In this document: positions 1-9,411 of the stretch, piece by piece
Position numbering within the stretch: position 1 is the stretch's first letter
Layout: every line of letters begins with the position of its first letter
From: Euzebya sp.
Lineage (GTDB): Bacteria; Actinomycetota; Nitriliruptoria; Euzebyales; Euzebyaceae
Length of the DNA stretch: 64,000 nucleotides
Assembly: GCF_964222135.1 (NCBI RefSeq)
Contig: NZ_CAXQBR010000074.1
Coordinates: 1 to 64,000 of the forward strand
Direction of reading: 5' to 3'
Position numbers and translations under genes: made by a program
The notes under the pieces: generated by a model
The model's input: the letters and a program-made list of their open reading frames with translations, nothing else
Told to the model about the DNA's origin: nothing
Database searches by the model: none

Positions 1-226
1 TACGCCGTTCTTCAACAACTACCGTCCGCAGTTCTACTTCCGGACCACGGATGTCACGGGTGCGGTGGAGTTGCCGGGTGGGACCGAGATGGTGATGCCG
101 GGTGACAACACCGAGATGACGGTGGAGTTGATCCAGCCGATCGCGATGGACGAGGGTCTGCGCTTCGCGATCCGTGAGGGTGGCCGGACCGTGGGTGCGG
201 GCCGCGTCACCAAGATCCTGGCCTGA
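1..226 (+). CDS. tuf: Elongation factor Tu, C-terminal fragment
   Basis: This is the last 74 codons of EF-Tu, cut by the window edge. EF-Tu is the GTPase that delivers aminoacyl-tRNA to the ribosome. The visible part is domain 3: it includes the motif [14 protein letters not shown], then the conserved MVMPGDN and the terminal segment [18 protein letters not shown]. These residues belong to the beta-barrel that contacts tRNA. The stop is TGA at 224-226, and rpsJ follows after 29 bases, which matches the usual str-to-S10 operon junction. Confidence 0.98.
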   Translation, partial: TPFFNNYRPQFYFRTTDVTGAVELPGGTEMVMPGDNTEMTVELIQPIAMDEGLRFAIREGGRTVGAGRVTKILA

Positions 227-255
227 GCCAGCGAACCCCCAGGAGCACGTCCGAC

Positions 256-564
256 ATGGCCGAGCAGAAGATCAGGATCCGCCTGAAGGCGTACGACCAC
301 GACGTCATCGACCGCTCCGCGCGGAAGATCGTCGACACGGTCGAGCGCACGGGCGCGCGGATCACCGGACCGGTGCCGCTGCCGACGGAGAAGAACGTCG
401 TCTGCGTCATCCGGTCGCCCCACAAGTACAAGGACAGCCGCGAGCACTTCGAGATGCGCACGCACAAGCGGCTGATCGACATCCACGAGCCGACGCAGAA
501 GACGGTGGACAGCCTCATGCGGCTCGACCTGCCGGCCGGCGTCGACATCGAGATCAAGCTCTAA
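256..564 (+). CDS. rpsJ: 30S ribosomal protein S10
   Basis: This is S10 of the small-subunit head, also known as the NusE partner in transcription antitermination. The 102-residue length is standard. It begins [19 protein letters not shown] and retains the loop segment [21 protein letters not shown] Shine-Dalgarno AGGAG at 241-245 lies 10 bases before the ATG. It heads the S10 operon. The gap of 107 bases before rplC is the widest in this operon and holds no recognisable gene. Confidence 0.98.
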   Translation: MAEQKIRIRLKAYDHDVIDRSARKIVDTVERTGARITGPVPLPTEKNVVCVIRSPHKYKDSREHFEMRTHKRLIDIHEPTQKTVDSLMRLDLPAGVDIEIKL

Positions 565-671
565 CAGGCTGCGCCTGTTCCAAATGCGACGTGCGCCCGA
601 CGGCGCGCCCACCATCTGTTCCGCCCGACCAGGCGCTCCGCGCGGTCGGCCGGTAGGAGATCTCCCCCCTG

Positions 672-1334
672 ATGAGCCACGCGAACACCACCAAGGCGAT
701 CCTCGGCACGAAGCTGGGCATGACCCAGGTCTTCGACGACGACGGCGCGGTCGTGCCCGTCACGGTCGTGAAGGCCGGGCCGTGCCCGGTCGTGCAGGTC
801 CGCACCCCCGACCGCGACGGCTACGCCGCCGTGCAACTGGGCTTCGGCACCGTGAAGAAGGTCAACAAGCCGCTGGCCGGGCACTTCGCCCGGGCGGGCG
901 TCGAGCCGACCCGCCGGCTGATGGAGGTCACCCTCGCCGGTGACCACGAGCCGGGCGACATCGTCACCGTCGACCAGTTCACCGTCGGCGAGTACGTCGA
1001 CGTGACCGGCAAGACCAAGGGCAAGGGCTTCAGCGGCCCGATGAAGCGCCACGGCTTCGCCGGCCTCGGCGCCGGGCACGGCGTGCACAAGGTGCACCGC
1101 GCCCCGGGCGCCATCGGCGCCTGCGCCACCCCCGCCCGCGTGTTCCCCGGCACCCGCATGGCGGGCCGCTACGGGAACGTCCGCGTCACCACCCAGAGCC
1201 TGCAGCTCGTCGGCGTCGACGCCGAGCGGAACCTGCTGCTCATCAAGGGCGCCGTCCCCGGCTCGAACGGGTCGATGGTGCTGGTCCAGAACGCCGCGAA
1301 GAAGCCGGTCCCGGCCGCCGAGGGAGCTGAGTAG
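672..1334 (+). CDS. rplC: 50S ribosomal protein L3
   Basis: This is L3, a primary 23S rRNA binder needed for large-subunit assembly. It has 220 residues, the usual length. It begins after a short leader with [17 protein letters not shown]. The central extension that reaches the peptidyl transferase centre is seen as [14 protein letters not shown] followed by [16 protein letters not shown] Shine-Dalgarno AGGAGA at 655-660 serves the ATG. It is followed after two bases by rplD. Confidence 0.98.
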   Translation: MSHANTTKAILGTKLGMTQVFDDDGAVVPVTVVKAGPCPVVQVRTPDRDGYAAVQLGFGTVKKVNKPLAGHFARAGVEPTRRLMEVTLAGDHEPGDIVTVDQFTVGEYVDVTGKTKGKGFSGPMKRHGFAGLGAGHGVHKVHRAPGAIGACATPARVFPGTRMAGRYGNVRVTTQSLQLVGVDAERNLLLIKGAVPGSNGSMVLVQNAAKKPVPAAEGAE

Positions 1335-1336
1335 GC

Positions 1337-2083
1337 ATGCCCAGCGTTGACAAGTACGCCGCCGACGGGTCCAGCTCGGGCACCGTCGACCTCGACGACG
1401 CCCTGTTCGGCATCGAGCCGAACGTGGGCGTCATGCACCAGGTCGTCACCGCCCAGCTGGCCGCCGGCCGTCGCGCCACCTCGAAGGTCAAGACCCGCGG
1501 CGAGGTCCGCGGTGGTGGCCGCAAGCCGTGGCGCCAGAAGGGCACCGGCCGCGCCCGCCAGGGCTCCATCCGCGCCGTCCAGTGGAGCGGCGGTGGCGTC
1601 GCGCACGGCCCGACCGGCGTCGAGAACTACACCAAGCGCGTCAACAAGAAGCTGAAGCGGCTCGCGCTGCGCTCCGCGCTGAGCGACCGGACCGCCACCG
1701 GGGACCTCCGGGTCGTCGACGGCCTCGACTTCGACGTGCCGAGCACCAAGGGCGCAGCTGCGCTGCTCGACGCCATGGGCGTCGCCGGCCGCAAGGTCCT
1801 GCTCGTCCTCGCCGGGTTCGACGCGAACGTCATCAAGAGCTTCCGCAACCTGCCGCCGGTCCACATCCTGACCGTCGACCAGCTGAACACCTACGACGTG
1901 CTCGCGAGCGACGTCGTCGTCATCGAGTCCGACGCCCTCGAGCTGATCGGGACCGGTCGCCGGTCCGACCTCGCGCCGGCCACCGGCGCCGAGACGCCCG
2001 ACATGGCCGAGGCCGAGGCGATAGCCGCCGGCGACGCCGGTGCCGCCACGCGTACCTCGGACCCCGAAGGAGATGAGGCCTGA
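1337..2083 (+). CDS. rplD: 50S ribosomal protein L4
   Basis: L4 lines the peptide exit tunnel. The protein has 248 residues against the usual 205-220. The tunnel-loop region is recognisable as [20 protein letters not shown] near residues 55-75, and the C-terminal Rossmann-like part includes [20 protein letters not shown]. The extra length is an alanine- and acid-rich tail of roughly 35 residues ending DPEGDEA, with a short N-terminal extension. The stop TGA overlaps the rplW ATG, so the two are translationally coupled. In some bacteria L4 represses its own operon. No such leader structure was identified here. Confidence 0.97.
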   Translation: MPSVDKYAADGSSSGTVDLDDALFGIEPNVGVMHQVVTAQLAAGRRATSKVKTRGEVRGGGRKPWRQKGTGRARQGSIRAVQWSGGGVAHGPTGVENYTKRVNKKLKRLALRSALSDRTATGDLRVVDGLDFDVPSTKGAAALLDAMGVAGRKVLLVLAGFDANVIKSFRNLPPVHILTVDQLNTYDVLASDVVVIESDALELIGTGRRSDLAPATGAETPDMAEAEAIAAGDAGAATRTSDPEGDEA

Positions 2084-2373
2084 TGCGCTTCGCACGTGAC
2101 GTGATCATCGCGCCGGTGGTGTCGGAGAAGAGCTACGGCCTGATCGACGAGGGCCGCTACACCTTCATCGTCCACCCCAGCGCCAACAAGACCGAGATCA
2201 AGCAGGCCGTGGAGGAGATCTTCGGCGTCCGGGTCCGCAAGGTGAACACCATGAACCGCAAGGGCAAGGCCAAGCGGTTCGGGCTGATCATGGGCCAGCG
2301 CAAGAGCTCGAAGCGGGCCGTCGTCACCCTCGCCGAGGGCGAGGAGATCGACATCTTCGCAGGAGGCCTCTAG
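2083..2373 (+). CDS. rplW: 50S ribosomal protein L23
   Basis: L23 sits at the tunnel exit and docks trigger factor and SRP. It has 96 residues, a normal bacterial length. Diagnostic segments are [17 protein letters not shown] and the loop [14 protein letters not shown]. Its ATG overlaps the rplD stop by one base. The next gene, rplB, begins two bases after its stop. Confidence 0.97.
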   Translation: MRFARDVIIAPVVSEKSYGLIDEGRYTFIVHPSANKTEIKQAVEEIFGVRVRKVNTMNRKGKAKRFGLIMGQRKSSKRAVVTLAEGEEIDIFAGGL

Positions 2374-2375
2374 CC

Positions 2376-3203
2376 ATGGGAATCCGCAGGTACAAGCCGA
2401 CGACCGCGGCGCGTCGCGGCATGAGCGTGTCCGACTTCGACACGGTCACCACCGACAAGCCGCTGAAGTCGCTCACCGGTCCCAAGCCGGAGAAGGCCGG
2501 CCGCAACGGCCAGGGCCGCATCACGACGCGGCACCGCGGCGGCGGCCACAAGCAGAAGTACCGGATCATCGACTTCCGGCGCAACAAGGACGGCGTGCCC
2601 GCCCGCGTCGCCGAGATCGAGTACGACCCGAACCGGTCGGCCCGCATCGCGCGGCTGCACTACCTCGACGGCGAGAAGCGCTACATCCTGGCCCCCCGCG
2701 GCCTGGGCGTCGGCGACTACGTCGAGTCCGGTGAGTCCGCCGACATCAAGCCCGGCAACGCCCTGCCGCTGGTCAACATCCCGGTCGGGACCTCGGTCCA
2801 CGCCGTCGAGATGCGGCCCGGCGGCGGCGCGAAGCTCGGTCGCTCGGCCGGCACCAGCGTCCAGCTGCTCGCCAAGGAGGGCAAGACCGCCGCGCTGCGC
2901 CTGCCGTCCGGCGAGATCCGCCTGGTCCAGAACGCCTGCCGCGCCACGATCGGCGAGGTCGGCAACGCCGAGCACGACCTGATCGAGCTGGGCAAGGCCG
3001 GCCGCACCCGCTGGAAGGGACGCCGCCCGACCGTCCGCGGTGTGGTCATGAACCCCGTCGACCACCCGCACGGCGGTGGTGAGGGCCGGACGTCCGGTGG
3101 ACGCCACCCCACGAACCACAAGGGCAAGCCCGAGGGCCGGACCCGCAAGCCCAAGCAGTCCGACGCACAGATCCTCCGCCGCCGCGGCAAGCGGCGCCGC
3201 TAG
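2376..3203 (+). CDS. rplB: 50S ribosomal protein L2
   Basis: L2 is required for subunit association and peptidyl transfer. At 275 residues it is full length. It carries [17 protein letters not shown] near the N-terminus. The conserved C-terminal segment [13 protein letters not shown] contains the histidine implicated in peptidyl transferase function. The very basic C-terminus ends LRRRGKRRR. It is tightly packed between rplW and rpsS. Confidence 0.98.
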   Translation: MGIRRYKPTTAARRGMSVSDFDTVTTDKPLKSLTGPKPEKAGRNGQGRITTRHRGGGHKQKYRIIDFRRNKDGVPARVAEIEYDPNRSARIARLHYLDGEKRYILAPRGLGVGDYVESGESADIKPGNALPLVNIPVGTSVHAVEMRPGGGAKLGRSAGTSVQLLAKEGKTAALRLPSGEIRLVQNACRATIGEVGNAEHDLIELGKAGRTRWKGRRPTVRGVVMNPVDHPHGGGEGRTSGGRHPTNHKGKPEGRTRKPKQSDAQILRRRGKRRR

Positions 3204-3221
3204 GGCACAGGGAGAACAGCC

Positions 3222-3509
3222 ATGCCACGCAGCCTCCGCAAGGGGCCGTTCACCGACCACCACCTCGCTCGCAAGGTGGACCAGCTGAACGAGTCCAACC
3301 AGAAGCGGGTCATCAAGACCTGGTCCCGACGCTCGGAGATCAGCCCCGACATGGTCGGGCACACGATCGCCGTGCACGACGGGCAGAAGCACGTGCCCGT
3401 GTTCATCTCGGAGTCGATGGTCGGGCACAAGCTCGGCGAGTTCGCCCCGACGCGCGCAATCAAGTGGCGCGGCGCCGGTGAGAAGCAGGCCACGAAGGGC
3501 AGGCGGTAG
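3222..3509 (+). CDS. rpsS: 30S ribosomal protein S19
   Basis: S19 is a small-subunit head protein that contacts S13 and the A-site finger. It has 95 residues, starting [15 protein letters not shown], with the family core [32 protein letters not shown] Shine-Dalgarno lies upstream of the ATG. It is followed after three bases by rplV. Confidence 0.98.
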   Translation: MPRSLRKGPFTDHHLARKVDQLNESNQKRVIKTWSRRSEISPDMVGHTIAVHDGQKHVPVFISESMVGHKLGEFAPTRAIKWRGAGEKQATKGRR

Positions 3510-3512
3510 GGC

Positions 3513-3926
3513 ATGCGCATCTCATCCCCCAACGAGGCCTTCGCGGTCGCGCGGCACGTCCGCGTCAGCCCGTACAAGGCCCGCCAGGTCATCCAGGGCC
3601 TGCGCGGCATGACCGTCGAGGCCGCCCAACGGCGTCTCGAGTTCATGGACAAGGGCGCGGCCCGGCCGGTCCTCAAGACCCTGAACTCGGCGATCGCCAA
3701 CGCGGAGAACAACAAGGACCTCGACTTCGACGACCTGGTGGTCCTCGAGGCGAAGGTCGACGAGGGCCCCACCCTCAAGCGGTTCCAGCCGCGCGCCATG
3801 GGCCGCGCCTACCGCATCCGCAAGCGCACCAGCCACATCACGATCACCGTCGGCCTGCCCGCCGCCGAGCGGGCCCGGGTCGGCGCGACCGCCGCCGACG
3901 CCGACACCGCGGCCGAGGAGAGCTAG
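3513..3926 (+). CDS. rplV: 50S ribosomal protein L22
   Basis: L22 spans all 23S domains and its beta-hairpin lines the exit tunnel. The core has the typical [14 protein letters not shown] and the hairpin end [18 protein letters not shown]. At 137 residues it exceeds the usual 110-115 because of an alanine-aspartate-rich tail after the core ending DADTAAEES. It lies in the S10 operon, four bases before rpsC. Confidence 0.97.
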   Translation: MRISSPNEAFAVARHVRVSPYKARQVIQGLRGMTVEAAQRRLEFMDKGAARPVLKTLNSAIANAENNKDLDFDDLVVLEAKVDEGPTLKRFQPRAMGRAYRIRKRTSHITITVGLPAAERARVGATAADADTAAEES

Positions 3927-3930
3927 GACC

Positions 3931-4992
3931 ATGGGACAGAAGATCCACCCGTACGGGTTCCGGCTCGGCGTCATCAAGGACCACAAGTCCAAGTGGTACG
4001 CCGGCAAGAAGGAGTACGCGCACTACGTCGAAGAGGACTACAAGGTCCGCATCTTCATCAAGGAGCGCGTCCGCCACGCCGGGATCAGCCGCATCGACAT
4101 CGAGCGCACCCGCGACCGGATCACCGTCGACGTCCGGGCCGCCCGGCCCGGCATCGTCATCGGCCGTCGCGGCGCGGAGGCTGACGCCATCCGCGAGACG
4201 CTCCAGAAGATGACCGGCAAGCAGATCAAGCTGAACATCAACGAGGTCAAGAGCGCCGAGCTCGACGCCCAGGTGACGGCCCACAACGTGGCCGAGCAGC
4301 TGCGCGGCCGCGTGTCGTTCCGGCGTGCGATGAAGCGCGCGGTCCAGAACGCCATCAAGGCCGGCGCCAAGGGCGTCCGCGTCCAGTGCTCGGGCCGCCT
4401 CGGCGGCTCGGAGATGAGCCGCAGCGAGTGGTACCGCGAGGGCCAGGTCCCCCTGCACACCCTCCGCGCCAACATCGACTACGGCTTCGACGAGGCGCGC
4501 ACGACCTACGGCCGCATCGGCGTCAAGGTCTGGAGCTACACCGGTGACGTCCTGCCCCAGGGCGAGGACCGCGAGGAGCGGCTCGCCCGCGCCCGGGCCC
4601 GCCGCGAGCGCGAGCGCATCGAGGCCGAGGCCCGCGCCGCGCAGGCCGCTGCCCAGCAGGCCGCCGCGGACCAGGTGTCCGCCCAGGTCGCCAAGCAGAT
4701 GGCCGCTGCCGAGGAGGAGGCCCCCGAGGGCACCACCCCGGTCGGCCCGGACCCGACCAGCGCGCCCACGCCGCTGGTGGATCCGACGGACCCGGCCCCC
4801 ATCCCCTCCCAGCAGTCCTCCGCGACGGACTCGCCCCAGAACCCCACCCCCCAGCCCGACGCCCAGGACGCCGACGCCGCGCAGCCGACCCCGGCCGCCG
4901 ACGCCACGCCCGAGCCCACCCCGTCCCAGCCCGACCAGGGCGACGAGTGGTCCGACGCCCTGGGCGACCCGGACGACGGCGACAAGGCCTAG
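3931..4992 (+). CDS. rpsC: 30S ribosomal protein S3 with long disordered C-terminal tail
   Basis: S3 forms part of the mRNA entry tunnel helicase. The conserved core covers residues 1-210: [13 protein letters not shown] at the start, a KH domain with GIVIGRRG near 74-81, and the C-terminal domain ending [17 protein letters not shown]. The protein has 353 residues, about 120-140 more than most bacterial S3. The extra part begins with a charged alanine-arginine-rich helix and then becomes a low-complexity Pro/Asp/Thr/Gln-rich acidic tail ending GDPDDGDKA. The base composition stays GC-rich and codon periodic, so the tail appears to be genuine coding sequence. Confidence 0.97.
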   Translation: MGQKIHPYGFRLGVIKDHKSKWYAGKKEYAHYVEEDYKVRIFIKERVRHAGISRIDIERTRDRITVDVRAARPGIVIGRRGAEADAIRETLQKMTGKQIKLNINEVKSAELDAQVTAHNVAEQLRGRVSFRRAMKRAVQNAIKAGAKGVRVQCSGRLGGSEMSRSEWYREGQVPLHTLRANIDYGFDEARTTYGRIGVKVWSYTGDVLPQGEDREERLARARARRERERIEAEARAAQAAAQQAAADQVSAQVAKQMAAAEEEAPEGTTPVGPDPTSAPTPLVDPTDPAPIPSQQSSATDSPQNPTPQPDAQDADAAQPTPAADATPEPTPSQPDQGDEWSDALGDPDDGDKA

Positions 4993-5000
4993 GAGAGACG

Positions 5001-5420
5001 ATGCTCGCCCCAAAGCGCGTCAAGTACCGCAAGCAGCACCGCGGCCGCAAGCGCGGCCTCGCCAAGGGCGGATCCGATGTCACCTTCGGTGAGTACGGCA
5101 TCCAGGCCCTGAGCGCCGGCTGGGTCACCGCCCGGCAGATCGAGGCCGCCCGAATCGCCATGACCCGCTACATGAAGCGCGGTGGGAAGGTGTGGATCAA
5201 CATCTTCCCGCACAAGGCCTACACCAAGAAGCCGGCCGAGACCCGCATGGGGTCCGGAAAGGGCTCGCCCGAGGGCTGGGTGGCCGTCGTGAAGCCGGGA
5301 CGCGTCATGTTCGAGATCGCCGGCGTGCCCGAGGAGGTCGCCCGCGAGGCGATCCGCCTGGCTGGCAACAAGCTGCCCGTGAAGTGGCGCTTCGTCGCAC
5401 GCGAGGGAGGTGGCTCCTAG
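5001..5420 (+). CDS. rplP: 50S ribosomal protein L16
   Basis: L16 helps position A-site tRNA. I chose the ATG at 5001, preceded by AGGAGAG. This gives 139 residues starting [16 protein letters not shown], the family-standard N-terminus, whereas an upstream in-frame start would lie inside rpsC. Diagnostic sequences include [19 protein letters not shown] and [18 protein letters not shown]. The stop codon is immediately followed by the rpmC ATG with no gap. Confidence 0.98.
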   Translation: MLAPKRVKYRKQHRGRKRGLAKGGSDVTFGEYGIQALSAGWVTARQIEAARIAMTRYMKRGGKVWINIFPHKAYTKKPAETRMGSGKGSPEGWVAVVKPGRVMFEIAGVPEEVAREAIRLAGNKLPVKWRFVAREGGGS

Positions 5421-5636
5421 ATGCGAGCCGAGGAACTGCGAGAACTGTCCGACACCGAGCTCGACGAGAAGCTCGAGGAGTTCAAGTCCGAGCTCTTCAA
5501 CCTGCGCTTCGAGCTCGCCACCGGCCAGCTCGACAACTACAAGCGCCTGAAGGGCACCCGCCGCGACATCGCGCGGGTGATGACCGTCCAGCGCGAACGG
5601 GCCCTCCGGGCCACCGCCAGCGAGGAGACCAGCTGA
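5421..5636 (+). CDS. rpmC: 50S ribosomal protein L29
   Basis: This small two-helix protein lies near the tunnel exit. It has 71 residues with the signature [12 protein letters not shown]-like segment, here [18 protein letters not shown], and [13 protein letters not shown]. It starts directly after the rplP stop, and its own TGA shares a base with the rpsQ ATG, so three genes in a row are coupled. Confidence 0.97.
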   Translation: MRAEELRELSDTELDEKLEEFKSELFNLRFELATGQLDNYKRLKGTRRDIARVMTVQRERALRATASEETS

Positions 5637-5953
5637 TGTCCGACGCCACCACCAGCGCTGCCGAGACCAGCGCCGCCGCCGAGGAGGAGATGGCGGCGTC
5701 AGGCCGGAACGCCCGCAAGGTCCGTGACGGGATCGTCGTGTCCGACAAGATGGACAAGACCGTCGTGGTCCTGGTCGAGCGGCGCGTCAAGCACCCCAAG
5801 TACCACAAGTTCGTCACCAAGTCGGCCCGCTACAAGGCCCACGACGAGACCAACGACGCCGGCGTCGGCGACCGCGTCCGCATCGTCGAGACGCGTCCGC
5901 TCAGCAAGGACAAGCGCTTCCGAGTCCAGGCGATCCTCGAGCGCGCCAAGTAA
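5636..5953 (+). CDS. rpsQ: 30S ribosomal protein S17 with N-terminal extension
   Basis: S17 is an early 16S rRNA-binding OB-fold protein. The core begins around residue 22 with [20 protein letters not shown] and continues through [11 protein letters not shown] and [15 protein letters not shown]. The ATG overlaps the rpmC stop, giving 105 residues. The first 20 or so residues are Ser/Thr/Ala/Glu-rich and are not part of the usual fold. An internal ATG at the end of that stretch could be an alternative start, but the overlap argues for the upstream one. Confidence 0.95.
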   Translation: MSDATTSAAETSAAAEEEMAASGRNARKVRDGIVVSDKMDKTVVVLVERRVKHPKYHKFVTKSARYKAHDETNDAGVGDRVRIVETRPLSKDKRFRVQAILERAK

Positions 5954-5989
5954 TCCCAGGGCTTCGCCCGGACCCCAGGAGCCAATCCG

Positions 5990-6358
5990 ATGATCCAACA
6001 AGAGACACGCCTCCGCGTCGCCGACAACTCCGGCGCGCGCGAGGTGCTGTGCATCCGCGTGCTGGGCGGGTCCGGTGCGCGCTACGCCGGCGTCGGCGAC
6101 GTCATCGTCGCCACCGTCAAGCAGGCGATCCCGCAGGCGAACGTCAAGAAGGGCGACGTCGTGAAGGCGGTCGTCGTGCGCACCCGCAAGGAGCGCCGCC
6201 GCCGGGACGGGACCTACATCCGCTTCGACGACAACGCCTGCGTGCTGATCGATGCGAACAACAACCCCCGAGGGACCCGCATCTTCGGCCCGGTGGGCCG
6301 CGAGCTGCGCGACAACCGCTTCATGCGCATCGTCTCCCTCGCCCCGGAGGTGATCTGA
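5990..6358 (+). CDS. rplN: 50S ribosomal protein L14
   Basis: L14 is part of the subunit interface (bridge B8). It has 122 residues, exactly the bacterial norm, starting [19 protein letters not shown] and containing [14 protein letters not shown] and [13 protein letters not shown]. The stop TGA overlaps the rplX ATG. It begins the spc-type segment that continues to secY. Confidence 0.98.
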   Translation: MIQQETRLRVADNSGAREVLCIRVLGGSGARYAGVGDVIVATVKQAIPQANVKKGDVVKAVVVRTRKERRRRDGTYIRFDDNACVLIDANNNPRGTRIFGPVGRELRDNRFMRIVSLAPEVI

Positions 6359-6678
6359 TGCAGCGCATCAAGAAGGACGACACCGTCGTGGTGATCAGCG
6401 GCAAGGACAAGGGCAAGCAGGGCCGCGTCGTCAACGTCTACCCCAAGGCCGACAAGGTCATGGTGGAGGGCGTCAACATCGCGACCAGGCACCGCCAGGT
6501 CCGCATGACCGGCCGTGGTGCCCGCGAGGGCGGGATCGAGCACGTCGAGGTGCCCGTCCACAGCTCGAACGTCATGCCCGTCTGCCCGTCCTGCGACGAG
6601 CCGACCCGCGTCGGTGCCCGCATCGTCGACGGGGAGAAGACCCGCTTCTGCCGCAAGTGCGATTCGGAGTTCAAGTAG
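6358..6678 (+). CDS. rplX: 50S ribosomal protein L24, zinc-ribbon form
   Basis: L24 is an assembly initiator protein with a KOW motif, here near residues 5-30 with [13 protein letters not shown]. It has 106 residues. In the C-terminal part four cysteines occur as CPSC and CRKC about 22 residues apart. This looks like a zinc ribbon of the kind seen in some L24 subfamilies and absent in E. coli. The zinc site is inferred from cysteine spacing. The ATG overlaps the rplN stop. Confidence 0.96.
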   Translation: MQRIKKDDTVVVISGKDKGKQGRVVNVYPKADKVMVEGVNIATRHRQVRMTGRGAREGGIEHVEVPVHSSNVMPVCPSCDEPTRVGARIVDGEKTRFCRKCDSEFK

Positions 6679-6680
6679 CC

Positions 6681-7343
6681 ATGTCCGACACCGAGATGAC
6701 GACCACCACCGAGGTCACCGCCGACGGTGCGCAGGTCCGCTACCGCCCCCGCCTGAAGGCCCTGTACGTCAACACGCTCCGGGCCGAGCTGATGGAGTCG
6801 CTCGGCATCGGCAACGTGATGGACGTGCCGCGGCTCGAGAAGATCGTGGTGAACGTCGGGGTCGGCGAAGCAGTCGCCGACTCGAAGGTCATCGAGAAGG
6901 TGATGGCCGAGCTCGCGACGATCACCGGCCAGAAGCCCCAGCTGCGACGCGCCCGCAAGTCGATCGCGACGTTCAAGCTGCGCGAGGGCATGCCCGTGGG
7001 CGCCCGCGTCACCCTGCGCAACGAGCGCATGTGGGACTTCCTCGACCGCCTCCTGACGGTCGCGATCCCCCGGATCCGCGACTTCCGCGGCCTGCCGTCC
7101 AAGTTCGACGGCGCCGGCAACTACACCCTCGGCATCACCGAGCAGCTGATCTTCCCCGAGATCGACTACGACGACATCGACGCGGTCCGCGGCATGGACA
7201 TCACGTTCGTGACCACCGCCCGGACCGACGAGCACGGCCGCGCCCTGCTCGACGCCTTCGGGTTCCCCTTCATCCGCCAAGAGGGCGAGCCCGCGCCCGA
7301 GGCCATGCAGCGCCTCGTCCAGGCGACCGCCGACCTGGTCTAG
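6681..7343 (+). CDS. rplE: 50S ribosomal protein L5
   Basis: L5 binds 5S rRNA in the central protuberance. I chose the ATG at 6681, two bases after the rplX stop. This gives 220 residues, of which about the first 22 are a threonine/glutamate-rich leader before [13 protein letters not shown]. Core motifs include [34 protein letters not shown] and the ending [20 protein letters not shown]. The usual next gene, rpsN for S14, is missing. A 101-base gap leads straight to rpsH. Confidence 0.96.
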   Translation: MSDTEMTTTTEVTADGAQVRYRPRLKALYVNTLRAELMESLGIGNVMDVPRLEKIVVNVGVGEAVADSKVIEKVMAELATITGQKPQLRRARKSIATFKLREGMPVGARVTLRNERMWDFLDRLLTVAIPRIRDFRGLPSKFDGAGNYTLGITEQLIFPEIDYDDIDAVRGMDITFVTTARTDEHGRALLDAFGFPFIRQEGEPAPEAMQRLVQATADLV

Positions 7344-7444
7344 CGGCCGCCCCACCACCCCGACCCCACCACGCACACCGACTGGGAAGTCCCGGGTCCC
7401 GCCCACCGCGGAGGATCCCGGAAACCCCGAGGAGCAGATCAACG

Positions 7445-7843
7445 ATGAGCATGACCGATCCGGTCGCTGACATGTTGACCCGCATCCGGAACGCCAACCT
7501 GGCGTACACGGAGCTGATCGACATGCCGTCGTCCAAGCTCAAGGCGTCCATCGCGGAGATCCTCAAGCAGGAGGGCTACATCCGCGACTACGTCGTCGAG
7601 CCGACGACCCCCCAGGCCACGCTGCGCCTGGCCCTCAAGTACACCAAGGACCGCGAGCGCGTGCTCACCGGCGTGCGCCGCGTGTCGAAGCCCGGCCTCC
7701 GCGTCTACGCGAAGTCCGACGAGCTGCCCCGCGTGCTGGGCGGCCTCGGCGTCGCGATCGTCTCGACCTCGAAGGGCCTCCTGACCGACCGCGACGCGCG
7801 ACGCAGCGGCGTCGGCGGCGAGGTCCTGGCCTACGTCTGGTAG
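7445..7843 (+). CDS. rpsH: 30S ribosomal protein S8
   Basis: S8 nucleates the central domain of 16S rRNA. It has 132 residues starting [20 protein letters not shown] and ending with the family signature [12 protein letters not shown] second ATG two codons downstream is an alternative start. The purine-rich GAGGAGCAG sequence upstream serves either. The gap to rplE holds neither rpsN nor any other recognisable reading frame. Confidence 0.97.
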   Translation: MSMTDPVADMLTRIRNANLAYTELIDMPSSKLKASIAEILKQEGYIRDYVVEPTTPQATLRLALKYTKDRERVLTGVRRVSKPGLRVYAKSDELPRVLGGLGVAIVSTSKGLLTDRDARRSGVGGEVLAYVW

Positions 7844-7865
7844 GCGGGAAGGACACGAACACACC

Positions 7866-8402
7866 ATGAGTCGCATCGGCAAGGAACCGGTCCCGATCCC
7901 GAGCGGGGTCGACGTGACCCTGTCCACGGACACCATCACCGTCAAGGGCCCCCGCGGCACCCTGACCCAGGCCCTCCACGACGGCGTCGACGTCGCCGTG
8001 CAGGACGACCAGGTCGTCGTGACGCGCCCCGACGACGAGCGGCGCTCGCGCGAGCTCCACGGGCTCTACCGCACGCTGGTCGCCAACATGATCACCGGCG
8101 TCACCGACGGGTTCACCAAGTCCCTCGAGATCGTCGGCGTCGGCTACCGCGCCGCGATGCAGGGCCAGGGCCTCAGGCTGCAGCTCGGCTTCAGCCACGA
8201 CGTCAACGTGCCCGCCATCGACGGCATCACGTTCGAGACCCCGTCACAGACCCAGATCACGATCACCGGCGCGAGCAAGCAGCAGGTCGGCCAGATCGCC
8301 GCGAACATCCGGTCGCTGCGTCCGCCGGAGCCCTACAAGGGCAAGGGCATCAAGTACGCCGACGAGCACATCCTCCGCAAGGCAGGAAAGGCGGCCGGGT
8401 AA
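7866..8402 (+). CDS. rplF: 50S ribosomal protein L6
   Basis: L6 lies near the sarcin-ricin loop and GTPase centre. It has 178 residues, starting MSRIGKEPVPIPSGVDV, with VKGPRGTL in the first domain and the C-terminal signature RPPEPYKGKGIKYADE. The length is standard. It is followed after three bases by rplR. Confidence 0.98.
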   Translation: MSRIGKEPVPIPSGVDVTLSTDTITVKGPRGTLTQALHDGVDVAVQDDQVVVTRPDDERRSRELHGLYRTLVANMITGVTDGFTKSLEIVGVGYRAAMQGQGLRLQLGFSHDVNVPAIDGITFETPSQTQITITGASKQQVGQIAANIRSLRPPEPYKGKGIKYADEHILRKAGKAAG

Positions 8403-8405
8403 GCC

Positions 8406-8768
8406 ATGGCAAAGACCGACGCACGCCGGACGGGGCGGGACCGCCGCCACCTCCGGCTCCGCAAGAAGGTGCAGGGCGACGCCACGCGTCCCCGCCTCGC
8501 GGTGTACCGCTCCAACACCCACATCTACGCCCAGGTCATCGACGACCGCGCCGGCGCCACGCTGGCGGCCGCGTCCTCGACCGAGGCGTCCTTCTCGCCC
8601 GACGGCGACGGCAAGGTCGGCGAGGCGAAGGCCGTCGGCCGACTCGTCGCCGAGCGCGCGAAGGACGCGGGCATCGACCAGGTCGTCTTCGACCGCGGCG
8701 GCAACCGGTACGCCGGGCGCGTCCAGGCACTCGCCGACGCCGCCCGTGACGCCGGACTGACCTTCTAG
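8406..8768 (+). CDS. rplR: 50S ribosomal protein L18
   Basis: L18 binds 5S rRNA together with L5. It has 120 residues. The basic N-terminus is followed by [20 protein letters not shown], and the protein ends with the family segment [24 protein letters not shown]. The ATG directly follows the rplF stop region, as usual in spc operons. Confidence 0.98.
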   Translation: MAKTDARRTGRDRRHLRLRKKVQGDATRPRLAVYRSNTHIYAQVIDDRAGATLAAASSTEASFSPDGDGKVGEAKAVGRLVAERAKDAGIDQVVFDRGGNRYAGRVQALADAARDAGLTF

Positions 8769-8781
8769 AAGGACTCACATC

Positions 8782-9408
8782 ATGGCCTACAACCCCCCCA
8801 ACAACCCCCGAGGTGGCCGCGACGGCGGCCGCGGCGGCCGTGGTGGCCGCGGCGGCCGCGGCGGACGTCCCGAGGAGAAGAGCCCGTACGAGGAGAAGGT
8901 CGTCGCGATCAACCGCGTCGCCAAGGTCGTCAAGGGCGGCCGTCGGTTCTCCTTCACCGCCCTGGTGGTCGTCGGTGACGGCAACGGCACCGTCGGCGTG
9001 GGCTACGGCAAGGCCAAGGAGGTCCCCGCGGCGATCCAGAAGGGCGTCGAGATCGGGAAGAAGAACCTCTTCGCCGTGCCGATGATCCAGAAGACCATCG
9101 TGCACCCGGTCATCGGCGTGCACGGCGCGGGTCGCGTCGTCCTGAAGCCCGCCGCCCCCGGTACCGGCGTGATCGCCGGTGGCCCGGTGCGCGCCGTGCT
9201 CGAGGCGGCCGGGATCACCGACGTGCTGGCCAAGTCCCTCGGCACCCCGAACCCCATCAACGTCGTGCACGCGACCGTCGCCGGCCTGCAGAGCCTGAAG
9301 CGCCCGCAGGACGTCGCCGCCATGCGCGACCTCGAGATGGAGGAGTTCATGCCGCCGAAGATGTACGCCAACATGACCGGCAAGGCCACGTCCGGGACGG
9401 GTGCCTGA
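8782..9408 (+). CDS. rpsE: 30S ribosomal protein S5 with RGG-rich N-terminus
   Basis: S5 lies at the mRNA entry site and affects decoding accuracy. The core, from about residue 38, has [35 protein letters not shown] and [19 protein letters not shown]. Upstream of it lies a stretch of about 25 residues made almost entirely of glycine and arginine as repeated GGRGGR units. It resembles an RGG-box RNA-binding region and is longer than in most S5 proteins (208 residues against about 165-200). The start is an ATG preceded by AAGGACT. Confidence 0.97.
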   Translation: MAYNPPNNPRGGRDGGRGGRGGRGGRGGRPEEKSPYEEKVVAINRVAKVVKGGRRFSFTALVVVGDGNGTVGVGYGKAKEVPAAIQKGVEIGKKNLFAVPMIQKTIVHPVIGVHGAGRVVLKPAAPGTGVIAGGPVRAVLEAAGITDVLAKSLGTPNPINVVHATVAGLQSLKRPQDVAAMRDLEMEEFMPPKMYANMTGKATSGTGA

Positions 9409-9411
9409 GCC

